A DNA stretch of 64,000 nt from Coccinella septempunctata (taxonomy: Eukaryota > Arthropoda > Insecta > Coleoptera > Coccinellidae): the NCBI RefSeq assembly GCF_907165205.1, contig NC_058189.1:70455815-70519814 (forward strand). The letters run 5' to 3'. Both the position numbers and the translations under genes were made by a program. The notes beneath the pieces are model-generated. The model did no database searches. It was not told the origin of the DNA and worked only from the letters and a program-made list of their open reading frames with translations. Positions 13,831 to 27,000 of the stretch are shown in pieces (the stretch's first letter is position 1; the number at the start of each line of letters is the position of its first letter).

Positions 13831-13978
13831 TGGAAATTGTTCACCTTGCATAGAACGTTCATTTTCCACTTAAACGTCATACTGCTTCGAAATAAGTATC
13901 ATTCCATTCATGTTGAACAATAACACCATTTCAGTTCAGAGTTCTCCAGATTGTTGAATGAACCCTCTATTTTATATA

Positions 13979-14730
13979 CAGGTGTTCCTAAATTGAACGT
14001 ACAAACGAAAATGGGAGATTCCTTAAGTGAGTTTAAGAAAAAAAGTCCCATAAATATGGGGTCGCAAACGTTTCGTTTTCGAGATACAGAGTGTTGAAGT
14101 TTGAATTTTTCTCAAGTTTTTTTCTCATAGTATCTACACTTCACAAGATATTCAACTGAAATTTGGCATAGATATTACATTTTAGAGTTCTCACCACGTG
14201 ACATGGCAATTTCGATAGAAGATTTACAGGGTGATATTTTTTTTGGAACACTGCCACCTGTTCTTCTGCAGAACTTTATTTTGGTGAGCAACTGTTAATT
14301 TGAATCGTTCAAAATTTTTTTTCTCGAAATCGTTAGTAGATACGACAAAACTACAAAAGACCGAAAAGTTTAGTATAAGAACAAAGCTTCTTTTTATATT
14401 TTTTCAAATTAACAGTTGCTCACCAAAAAAAAGTTCTGCAGAAGAACAGGTGGCAGTGTTCCAGAAAAAATATCACCCTGTAGATCTTTTATAGAAATTG
14501 CCATGTCACGTGGTGAGAACTCTAAAATGTAATATCTATGCCAAATTTCAGTTGAATATCTTGTGAAGTGTAGATACTATGAGAAAAAAACTTGAAAAAA
14601 ATTCAAACTTCAACACTCTGTATCTAGAAAACGAAACGTTTGCGACCCCATGTTTATGGGACTTTTTTTTCTTAAACTCACTTAAGGAATCTCCCCTTTT
14701 CGTTTGTACGTTCAATTTAGGAACACCCTG
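13979..14730. mobile_element. Foldback element with arms of about 326 bp
   Basis: The left arm (13979-14304) and right arm (14404-14730) are near-identical reverse complements around a spacer of about 99 bp. The tips read CAGGTGTTCCTAAATTG and CAATTTAGGAACACCCTG, flanked by TA on both sides (13977-13978, 14731-14732), as expected for a Tc1/mariner-type target duplication. It is non-coding and ends only 56 bp before a stac exon. Confidence 0.93.
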
Positions 14731-14786
14731 TATATACATCCCCCAGGCGGTCCAATGACTAAACGAAACGTTGTCGATTTTTTCAG

Positions 14787-15089
14787 ATTTTCCCTGAGCC
14801 GAGCGGACACGTCGGAGAGCGGCTCTGCGGGGCTCACTCCGGGATCTCGCAGCAACTCCGGCGACAGCAACACTCCGGGGTTTCCGAAGGTCCTGCCGAC
14901 ACCGGGAGCCAGTGCATTAGTTCAGCGTCGTAAAAGCACCCTGGAATGTCTCGTGCCTGCGCCCCCCGTACGACGACCCGGTTCGTTCAGACAGAGATCC
15001 CCGAAGACCACCCCCGTGGAGAGGAGGCCGTCCACCTTTTGCACGAGGAGGTTGAGCTGGCCGGAGATAGACCACCAGGTCCGTTCTGG
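14787..15089 (+). CDS. stac: stac visible exon 1: N-terminal disordered region
   Basis: Encodes residues 1-100 of the visible protein, rich in Ser, Pro, Arg and Thr, with basic-Ser sites such as RRKSTLE and TRRLSWPEI that look like kinase targets. It begins after TTTTTTCAG and ends TCTGG|GTAAGG. Its frame is fixed by the next exon. A second open frame through the 3' half does not fit that phase. It is much more GC-rich than its surroundings. Confidence 0.8.
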
Positions 15090-18000
15090 GTAAGGCATTT
15101 GATCCAGCAGTTTCACTCAAGAATGTTATGGAAATTCTATGTTCTAAAAGAGCAGTTTTTTCGTTATGAATCCCAAATTTTATTTATCTACCACAAAAAA
15201 TTTTTGACGATACTTACGAGGATATATTGAAAAATTCTTAGCCTACTATAGAACCAAACAAAATTTCAATGTCAAAATATTTTATTACTCAACATATTCC
15301 CCTCTTAATTGGATACATTTATTACAGCGAACCTGCAACGTCTCTAGACCTTTATAAAAAAAAATGTTCCTTCTTGCTCTGCAAACCAGAACTCCACAGC
15401 TTTCATAACCGCCACATTGGAAGAAAATCTACGACCTTTTGAACTTTTTCTCAGTTGAGGAAAGAGAAGATAGTCGGATGGAGCCAAATCTGGTGAATAA
15501 GGCGGTGTTCTAGTAATTCAAACCCTAAATCAAGAATGTTTCGCATGGCAACATGAGATTTGTGTGCAGGAGCGTTGTCCTCCAAAAACAAAACCCCTTT
15601 GGATAGCTTTCCGCGTCTTTTCTCTTTAGGTTTTTACCGTAGAATGGTCAGTAATGTCGAATAGTAATCTCCGGTTATTGTTCTACCCTTATCCAAAAAA
15701 TAAATCATGATTACTGCATGACAATCCCAAAAAACTGAAGCAAGAACTTTTCCAGCAGATTTTTGGACACGAAATTCCTTAGGTCTTGGAGAACCAGAGC
15801 GCCGCCATTCCATCGATTGTCGCTTTGTTTCTGGATCGTAGAAATGTACCCAAGACTCATCCATAGTAACAATTCTACATCGTTTTCAAATCGAGCACAG
15901 ATCGAACGCGATGCTTCTACCCTTGCACGCATTTGGTCGACATTCAAACATTTGGGGATCCATTTTGGACCAATTTTTCTCATGTCCAAATTCACGTGAA
16001 CTATATGATGAACGCGTTCGTATGAAATATTCAGTGCTTCAGATATCCGTTTCAGCCCAATTCGACGGTCTGATAAAATCATGTCATGAACTGCATCGAT
16101 ATTTTCTGGGACTGACACAGAAACTGGCCTTCCCGATCGGTCATCATCTTCAATGCAAAATTTACCTCTTCTGAAGCTTGCAGTCCAATTTTTCACGGTT
16201 GCATACGAAGGACTTTGATCACCAAGGGTATTGAGCATATATTCGTAAATCTGCTTACCTCAAAACCTTTTAAATACAGGTACTTGATAATGGCTCCATA
16301 CTCCAATTTTTCGATTTTCAAAATTTCGGTGGACATCTTCTCTCTTTCGATTTATTGCGTAACTCTGGTTTACTTTTTTGACCTCAAACTTCACACTGAC
16401 ACTTCTAATGAGTTATCGTTCGTTGCCATGGTAACGCAATATTTTTTATGCATGGAACTGGTCTAGGCTGACTATATATCAATACATCCTCGTGGGCTAA
16501 ACAGGACCTCAGTGAACGTGTTCGGTCTTGATGAATTTTCAATTGTTATTTCAACCTAGAATTCCTCATATTTGCAATTAAAATTTTTAGCTATGAATCT
16601 CTACATTATTTTCCCAAAAAAACGAGAATATTAACTTAACATACTCAAACTAAATTGGTGGAAGGTAAGCAATCCCTATGGATTGTTGAGAATTTTCGAA
16701 TTACGGTTGTAAGATTGTTTTATCGTTTACTTATTTTAGATACATTCATGCTGTGACTAAGATTTTTCAGACTGTTATAAGGCGTTCCCTTTTTTATGTA
16801 TATTATGATATTCTTTCCTGATAAATCAATGATGGTGGAAACAAATCGATAATTTCCAAATGCAGTGAAGCAATTGCTGGTATACGCAAATAGTTCTGGT
16901 TGTCCTTCAATTAATTACTATACTACATATATACACTGAGTGAAACCATCAAAGGGAACATCCGTACCATTATTGATTAATTAGAGTCGTGAATGTAATA
17001 TGTAGATAAATATTTTCTGATAACCCCACTGGTGCTACTGTAGTGACCCGATGAAATTTTCCTTTCGGTTACGGTCGCCATAAAATCGAATCCTCATCCA
17101 TAATAACTGCGTTCACGTTAAATAACGATAGAACATCCATTTTTGATGGGAACCCTTTGTCGTTCGGGGAAAATTACAGTAAATGGCATCGTGATATTAC
17201 CTCCCCTTCGAGCCGAGTCGCAATTAGACAGCTGTCAACGATGAAGATCCATATCTGCGCGATAATAGAGTACAAATCACCCTCCTCATTTTCGCGTTTT
17301 CATTCACGAGACGTTTTTCCGGCTCCTTTTGCAGGGTTCAAGAGATCGACGGCGTTTACTTCGAGAGCTTCACCGCGCTGGCATGGAAGCAGGAGAATCA
17401 GCGGCAGAGCGCGCTGAAAAACGCCGAGATCTCGGCCGCCGATCCTCCACCTCAAGAGGCAGAGCTCGGGATAACCCCTATCGATTATTCCATCCCCCAC
17501 AGCGAAAAAGACAAATTGTACGTCGAGATGCTCTACACAATTGCCAATACGGTAAGATTTTTTTTTCTTTTACTTGTTGCCGTCTGTTTTGCTCGGGTGC
17601 GGCTATAACTCACGCTATCACGCTAAGAGTGTGTGAAGGAATATTCGCAAAGGGTCAGTCATTTGGGCTGAATGAAGGACAGCTCCGGATATAGGAGCGT
17701 AGGCCTACCGGGGCAACAAATCTGAATGGTGGTGTTCTTTCGTACTGAACGAAATGATCTATGTGACGTTCATTCGTTTTCAATCAATTTTCTCTTGCAC
17801 AACACAAAAGTGATTGAAGTTATAATTGAATTGTACGAAAGGGCTGAAGGGCCACACAAAAATAAATAATCCAAATGTATAATTCCGACTTGCTAAGTGA
17901 GAATTCTGAGTTACAAGTCGGAATTCTGAGATACAAGTCGGAATTCTGAGTTACAAGTCGGAATTCTGAGATACAAGTCGGAATTCTGAGTTACAAGTCG

Positions 18001-21000
18001 GAATTCTGAGTTACAAGTCGGAATTCTGAGATAAAAGTCAGAATTCTGAGATGCAAGACAGTAGTGGGGCTAGAATTGGTCGAATGCTATGTTGCATTCG
18101 ATTGTTGCCGAATCATGTGACCAAAATGCCCTCCGTAGAGCAGATTTGTCTCATTTAAGGCATGTGTAGGCACATTTGGACCCTTAACCTACGCCTACCC
18201 TATCTCTTTTTTTTCCAAAGGTTTAACGGACGATATTGATTCTGACGAGCTCACAGAGCTTCTGAAGGGTTCCTCGTAACCTACGGCGAATCAGGATAAT
18301 ATGATAATAAATAATATATCTGTAGTATCCATATATGCTCGTAGGGTGACAATAAGTTGATCGCTTCTTCGTCTTTTGACACGATTTCCAAAAGCCTCTC
18401 GCGAGCACTTTTTCTAACGGCCAGTTTCATAATCAAACTTAAAACCCCTTCAATTTTAAAGCTTTTCGTTAATCCTACCGAAACTGACACTAAACGAAAC
18501 TTAAAGTGACTTTGAACTTGATTATGAAACTGGATGTAGGAATTTCGATAAAGTGCTTGTATCACTAAGCAGTAGGGAAGGTTTTGAAAAGTTCCCAGGA
18601 GCATATTTCTCGGGAGTACAAAAATACTCCAAGTGCTTTCACAAGCACTGTGCACGAAGCTTTGGGGCAGCTGAGCTATGGTGCAACCGAAGAGAAAAAC
18701 AGAATATCATTTCATTCATCCCAAATTCCTCCAAGAAGCTAAAAACTCATTCACGGATCAAATGCAAAAAAACAAATGTCATTAGACCTATTTTAGACCT
18801 CCTCCTGCCTTGCATCTCAAAATTCCGACTTACAAGTCGGAATTCCGACTTGTATCTCCGAATTCCGACTTGTATCTCAGAATTTCGACTTGTATCTCAG
18901 AATTCCGACTTGTTTCTCAGAATTCCGACCTGTACCTCAGAATTCCGTCTTGTATCTCAGTATTCCGACTTGCATGTCAGAAATTCCGACTTGTATCTCC
19001 GAATTCCGACTTGTATCTCAGAATTTCGACTTGTATCTCAGAATTCCGACTTGTATCTCAGAATTCCGACTTGTACCTCAGAATTCCGTCTTGTATCTCA
19101 GTATTCCGACTTGCATGTCGGAATTCTGACTTGTATCTCAGAATTCGGAGTTGCAATTCAGAATTCTGACTTGCATCTCAGAATTCCGACTTGCAAGTCG
19201 GTCTTTTGAAGAATTGCTATTGAGAAATCATCACGGAAAACATGTAGTTCCTCATCCGCTGATTGACAGCTTGAAGAATATAACTTCTCCACATAGCCTA
19301 CAACTTTCGAAAGCTGATTTTTCGCTCTTGGTATCCTAAACATAAAATAGTCCATTCTTATTTTGAACTCTTAGAGAGTAGGTATACTCGAACACAAAAG
19401 CACAAAATCTAGATCACTCTTCCACAATACCGCAGTTTGATGAAAGGAATATTATATGAAAGGAATATTATATTATATTAAAGGATATTGGATAAACAGA
19501 AATTAATGAAGTAGGAAAATAAGACTTACAGGCTGTGCGTGAGAGCACTGCAGCAGCTGGCACTATTTCCTGAAGCTGGACACGGAGCATAGACCCTGTA
19601 ATATCTATAGAACTCTCATAAAATTGTATCCCTCCTCCAATGTAAAACAATTGTACATTGGCTGTTGAAGTTGGACACTAAATCAGTCGTACAGCTCTTG
19701 TCTGGGTTGAATCCAAGAGTTGCTGAGCTTCCATCAAGCAAGTCTGAAAATAATTCAAACCAATTTGTTGAAATGTTTAGTTTAGAGAGATAATTGAAAA
19801 CATGCCTGGACCAAATGATTGCAAATGTCTCGATTGTGTGTTGTCTTTCTATCTCCTACACTTGTATAGAATTGTATGTGAACAGTTATTAGCTTATGGT
19901 TTATGAATGATGCAAATTAATAACTGATGACAAAAAATACTACAGTTGTAATAATAATGATTTTGATCCTGTAGGATCAAAATCATTATTATTACAACTG
20001 TAGTTGTATTATTCCGAATAGAATAGAATAGAAAGCATCCTTATATATTATCATTACAAATAGCAGAAAGGAGATAATGTCAAGAAAAATAGAAAAAGAA
20101 ATACTTTGAAGGGAGGTATCTCTATTTTCTTCCCCCACTTTTTTTGATTCTAGACTACATTGGTGAATTATTGATCACCAATGCCGTGACATATATATTT
20201 ATTTTTTTATCGGCGTCACTATAAACTTTCTACCACCCATCGAAAAAATCATATATCCTGGACTGATGAAGGACCGTACTAAAACAATTTAAACATTTTG
20301 ATTAACGCAAGTGTGACACGAATCTGGGTCGATCAGTCGACCTCATTTTTTATCCATCATTCGAATCACGCGCTCAAGTGGTGAAGTACGAACCATCCCT
20401 CATTTTTACCCGGAATAACATTCATATCCGACGAGAAAAATTCAGGAAGCGTGAACATATTTCCCGTCCTTATTTATCACCCGACTGTCCGTTATAGGGA
20501 ACCCCGCGTGCTTTGTGTCTGAGGCCCCATGTGAAATTTTTATGTTCACCGGTATGAGTGCTGAGCGATTCTCCGGCAGAAGACCTTTTCATCAACATTT
20601 AAACGGCTCTAGGAGGGTTCTTGCACGCAGTGGATATATCGGGCAGGAGGGGAAAATGAACCTCTTCGAATTCCTGTACTACATGGGTACTAAAATGGGG
20701 CAGAAATATGGTCAATGTTCCCGTGAAATAGGGTCGTAGATCGCTATCAACATTCTTCAGTTAGAGATTGATTCGGAGATAGTCCTCGTCTATTAAAGGC
20801 CCCACGGGGAATTTATTCCATGAAGAATTGAGTATATTTTGACTACCCTGTAGACAAATATTGGCGTTATTATGAAAACATCAAATTCAAGTCAATTGAA
20901 TCGTTTCATAGTTTATCAAAATGATTCAATTATCACGGGTTATTTGTAACAGTTGCAAATTGGTGAATGCGCCGGTCCAATTTCCACTTCAATATCTAGT

Positions 21001-24000
21001 CGGAAGGGTTGTGAAAATGCCACTCGATGCCATGAAGCACCAAATCGATTAATTCGAGGGCCTAGATCAACAATACACAATATTATTTTCGATTATTTAG
21101 TTTGGTAGCTATTTGGACCTGAAAATTTTAACAAGTTTTCTAAACTTTGGCATTCGAGAGTCATAAAATCTGAATGAGATACATATATTATAATCGTATA
21201 TTCATAATTTGAATCAATATAATATTTATATGATCGTCCTAAAATCTAAGCATCATAGCTCGTTTATGAAAAATATTGGAAGCCAGGGAAATAAGTGGAC
21301 TAAACTCTGAAAAAGCGAAGTAGAGGCAAACCACAGAGACTTGTAGTGGATGATTTAAGGCCAATTTCACCAAACCACCCTTTGGGTTTATCACCATGAA
21401 GTCCGATCAACTTTAACTCAGATCAAAATTCAAAGAAATTCTTTCTAATATTGACATCTGCTTTGTCTATGAAGTGGAGTAATGAGGTTAAAGAAACCAC
21501 AAAACATAGAGACACTCCATTTTAACTAAACGTCTAATCTCGGTTTATATCCTTGGTGAAATTGGCCCTTAACTGACCAAGTTGAAGAAAAGTGGATGAC
21601 CGTATCTCAGGAACTAAAAAAATTGAAGCTTGTGCCAAGGGTGGAGTATGAGAGGCTGTTGCTAAGGGATGATGATTTAACAAATACCAATTTATTCGAT
21701 TTCTGATACAAATGAACCGTTTTATTTTGAGACTGGTGGAAATTTCAGTTTCCATTCAAGTGTACTTAAATCCTCAACCTAAAATATCTAGGAGTTAAGC
21801 TGAATTGTAAAGCACATTTGTAAAATTTGTACTGAAGTTGAAAACTAGGAATAATAGCCTGCTTAAACTAGCTGGTACTTCATGGGGTGTTTATGCTACT
21901 AGCTTTGGTTTTTTCAGCTGCTGAATATTGTTGCCCCGTTTGGTTGATAGTGCTCATGTGCAAAAAATTGATGCACAGCTAAATTTTCTATGAGAATTGA
22001 TACTGGAACTATTAGATCTTCACTTATTCAATGGTTATCAGTTCTTTAAAACATTGTACCGCTCCATATTCGTAGACAGAGTGCAGTTATGAATTCTTGG
22101 AATAAATTCCACTCCATTCCCGATTCATTTCCGATTCTGTCCTGTATTCCACAAAATACGATTCGCAGACTGAAGTCGCTTAAACCCTTATGGTCCAACA
22201 CTTTCCTCAATTCGAATGTGAGGCACAAGCACATTTGGCAGTCTAAATAGAATACGTGCTCTATTTTCAACCAAGAATTAGTCAGTGATCCCACGAATAG
22301 AGTTCCTGGTTTTGATTTTCCCAAGAAAATGTGGTGTATTCTGAATCGTATAAGAACAAGTCAAGGACTTCACAATAGTACCTATGCTTTTCCGATTAAA
22401 TTTAGTTGAAAGCCCTAGTTGTGAATGCGGGGAACCAGAAGAAACCATAAATTATCTGGTTAATCATTGTCCCATTTGTAAATTTCATGGTTTTAGAGCT
22501 ATTCATGCAGTTTCCGAATCATTTTTGAATTAGGTTGTGAATTTTAGGTATATCTGATGTAGGGAACTTAATTTTGTCATCTCACATTTTTCTGCTCTTA
22601 TTTTTCCTATTCCACATAAAACAGATAAAATTTTCTGGTAACTTAGAGAAGATTCGCTGATTTTTTTTTTTTCGAGGAAATGATCAATTTTTACAATGCC
22701 AGATGCCCTTCAATATGAAATATTTCGGCTTATTTTGTAAACAGTTTCATCTCTCACAAATCCACGATGAACTCACGAGGAGAAATGGTTTTTCACTGAG
22801 GTTTTTCCCTACATTCTATGGTACCCCGTTACGCTAACCTTTGCTAAAACTGTATCTTATACACATGCTAGTTATTGTTCGATGTTAAAAATTGTTCTAT
22901 ATCAAAAAAATATATACATCCTCAACAAGGGATGGTAAGGTTCCTATTGGCACTGTAATCAAAGGCCATCTCAAAATATTCCTTAAGGAAAATGAAGCAG
23001 GTTGTTTTCCAGTTGATACGATCTTCATTTAAGAAAATTATGGTCACAACATTGATTTACTGGTGGGTGGATATAATGTGTGACATACATTGTATTATGG
23101 TGAAATCACTTTGCTTATGATATAACGTTGTTTGGCTAAAAAATAAACCATTTCATATGGTGCAAATCACAGATTTAATTAGATCAGGTAATTCTTCTGT
23201 GGTTGCAAATTGGTGAAAGCGCCGCTTCACCAATATCCTCGCCTGGAGTCGTGGAAATGCCGTCACAAAGACACCGTTCCAACCCCTACATCAGATATAT
23301 CATACACTGGTGAAATTATGCACCTAGGAATAAGGGTAGTTAACGTGGGGAATAATAAGTAAGCGGGCATAGTCGGTTTATCGAATTTCAGTGTATATTC
23401 CAAGCTCCGTTCCTTGCCTGATAGAGATCTCAGGGCCAGATCGCGTGCAACTCTGGAAAGAGCGACTTTGCATGTCGTGTTATTGTTTACGTAGAGTGGG
23501 CGACACTTGCGGACCGCGTCTTGGATCGGAACTTAATCACGCTTTACTGGCTGCTTCATGAATACATTCATATTTTCTCGTAATTGAATTTGAGGGTTAC
23601 TGATGCCACTTCCTGTTATATTAGCTGGAATTTTTTTTTCATTGTTATTCTTTAGTCTTGCTACATATCATAATTTTATATGGAAAGATAGATTATTATT
23701 ATGGTTTGATCTGAAAGGTTTTCTTGGTTCGAATCACAAGAATCCAAACAACTGAATTGGAGAAATTCTTGTTAAAAGAATACTCGTATACGACTTTTAA
23801 GAAATTAGTTTCAAATCACGACAAGTGTTTGGCTATCACAATAGCATCTTCAGGTGGGTGAAGGTAAACTGAAATATATGGTACCGAAACAAATATACAG
23901 GGTGTATTTGAAGGTGAGGCTTTTTTTCAACAAAATTTGTCAAAATGAACCCGAAAATCACCTTTACACAACTTTCAAAATGACAAAGTTGAAAAACAAT

Positions 24001-27000
24001 TGGCAATGATTACTGAAATGGATCCTAATACGACACTAGATCGTTTGTTAGTTGAATTATCTCAAAGCAGTGGGAGAAAACTCATCTCCTGATTCGAACA
24101 TGTGGTTTCGTTTAGGATATTGGCTCGTTCGATATTTAGGATTGCTCAATCGGATTGAGATCTGGACTTCTTGCTGGCCATTCCATTCGAGAGACTTCAA
24201 TTTCTTCAAGGTACTCCTGAACGATGCGCGCACGATGGGGTCTGGCATTATCGTCCATAAAAATGAAATTTTCACCAATGTATGGGGCAAATGGCACTAC
24301 ATGCTCTTCAAGAATGTTCCTTATGTACTTATCAGCATTCATAGCTCCATTATCAACGACCACTAGGTCTCTGCGAGCAGTCAAAGATATTCCACCCCAT
24401 ACCATAATCGATCCTCCCCCGAAACCAGTAGTATTCAGGAAATTGCACTGAGCATATCTATCATGTGGACGTCTGTATACAAGGGAACGTCGATCACAAT
24501 GGTAGAGGCAGAATCTAGACTCATCTGTGAAGAGAACTCTTTTCCAATCGACCTCTTCCCAATGGATATGCTTTCTCGCAAAATCCAAACGCTCCCTTCG
24601 ATGGGCTGGGGTCAGAGCTGAGCTTCTTGCCCCGACACGAGGCCTTAAATCATATTCTCTGAGGCGATTTCTTATTGTCTGAGTGCTAATTTGCACCTCA
24701 TGAGTTTGCTCAAGCTGAATTTGAAGGAGGCGAGCGGTTCCAAACCGTTGTCTCAACGAAGAAACTCTCAAGTAACGTCCTTGAATGGCAGTTGTTACCC
24801 GTGGTCTACCCTGTCCTGGTCTTCGGACATTTATACCTGTCTCCCTGAATCGCTGCAATATTCTGGACACACTTGTATGGGAAACTCCAAACCTTTCTGC
24901 AATTCTTGTGTATGTCCACTCTTCTTCTCGCAAAACTACCGCTTGGGCACATTCCTCTTGGGTCAAATTGCGTGTTTCGCGTTGCATAGCGATCGAGTGT
25001 AAAAAATTCAAACGAAAGAAAAACTATTGATCACTAGAATTGATCGAGAACAACTGATTTTAGAATGGAGCCAATACATTTAAAATCTGATAATATCATC
25101 TTTTTTTATTCCTGCTGGGAAAAAACATCTGTATTGAAGAAAACCGTTGAAAGTGGATTACATATGCATGCATCATTCTGATAAAAATAATTATCATTGA
25201 GAACACCTTCAGTTGTAGAATAAATTTTAGATTTCCATAATGTGCGTTAATTTTTTTGCGCAGTGTACTTCAAAATCTCACCAATAAAACTTGTCTAAAT
25301 TATTCACGAATTTTTTCACAATGAGCATCACAATCTTCTTGTTCGAACATTCCAACAATCGTCGTAAAAATGGGATGAAATGGGGAAACATCGTAGCAGT
25401 TTTTCAACATAACTAACATAAGAACTTTCCAGAAACTGCCTCGATTTTCAACATTTTTTTCACCCTAAATTGCACCATACTACAATCATGATTCTCTCAA
25501 GAGTGACCTGATGCATCTAATCCGATGAACTTGGTACTGAACCATTCATTGTCCAGCCATATATGTTTATGTTTTGTTTCGTTTTTGCGATGCCTGTGTC
25601 ACCTTGCACTCCCGTACTTGAAATTCAATGAAATTTCGTCTAACTTCTAGGGGTTGTATCTCAGCCTCTTGGATATTTATATAGACAATTTTTGTTCTGC
25701 CTTCTGTCAAAAACAAAGCCTCACCTTTGAAGACACCCTGTATGCAACACAGAAATTGTTTCATCAGTTCTACGTTTTCTGAGCATCTGTTGATGCAAAG
25801 CACAACTTCAACGATGACCTCGCCACCCTTAATGAACCACCCTGTATATTTAGATGGAAAAATGATTTGACGGTTTGGATTATTTTCAAGCGCCCTCTAG
25901 AGGATAATTTCTGAAATACACAATCCTTTTAGTTTTTCAAATTCTCTCTTCATGCCATTCCGACTAAATTCTGCTCAATTCTGCGTTTTATTAATCCAGA
26001 GCTTATTACTGAGTTTTAATTCGACATTCTTTTGAATATTGAGGGGATTTTTCAGATGCGTATAACCGTCAAACCTTCGAGGGAAAGTTTATTAACGAAT
26101 CCTGACCCTACTGAGAAAATTCGATGTCCTTACACCGTCTCTTTCTAAAGTATTCAGCTCCTTCTTGATTATTCACATTTGGCTCGGCTATACAACGAGT
26201 TTCAACAGTGAGAAAAATTCCCTTGTAAGCAGAACCATTATAAAAACACTCAGTGAAAACATTTTTTCCTTATTCATGGGGTGACGTAACGATCAATTTG
26301 ATATTCTTTAACACAGCCTTCGAAGTTATTTGTACAGTGTTTATTTTCATTTCATTCCACTATTCTCGTGAAATTGAAATGACTTCCAATCTTCTTTATT
26401 CGATGAAACGAAGCATAAATACTACTACCTGTTTCAGGGGGAAAATTGAATTAATAGGTATCATTTCAGGCCCTCTGCTTGGAAACGAATATCTCGTTAT
26501 ACGATTCTACCATTAGATGAGCTGTTTTATCTTGTTCCGTATGATATTTGATATCGAATTGTAATCATATACCTAATTCCTCATAAAAAGTAAATATCTA
26601 TTACTCATGATCATTAGTCGTATGAACGTCTCTGAAGTTGAATTGATTTTTTCTAGCCTGTGAATAAGTTATATTAATACGCTTTGTATGGAACAACGAT
26701 AATGTACATTCGAACTAAAATATTGGGCAACTTTGGCTTTAAAAATTCATTGACCTTTCAATGAATTATATTAATGAATAGTTGAGGCTTAAAATAGAAT
26801 CTCTGGTATTTTTTCAGCTGGATATTTTACTTAAAACAAAACAGATTTCATCAGAAACCTTCAACATCAGTTGTGTTTTCTGGATGGCAAAAAGATTCAT
26901 TTTTCTCCACACTCGTGAATAATCCTACAAATTTTTCTTCATTACAAGGAAATTACACGAGATTAAGGTTAACTGCCATGAACTAACACCGTGTTGATTT

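Noticed and set aside
14946..15089. Alternative frame through the first stac exon (HEEVELAGDRPPGPFW)
   Set aside because: It leaves the exon at phase 0, but the next exon must be entered at phase 2 to read GVYFESFTALAW.
17881..19203. A CRISPR-like look of regularly spaced 20-bp repeats
   Set aside because: There are no unique spacers. Units are directly adjacent, and the genome is eukaryotic.
18553..19209. A 218-codon open frame and two overlapping open frames of 119 and 79 codons
   Set aside because: All three frames are open because the 20-bp minisatellite unit lacks stops. The products are monotonous repeats without similarity to any protein I know.
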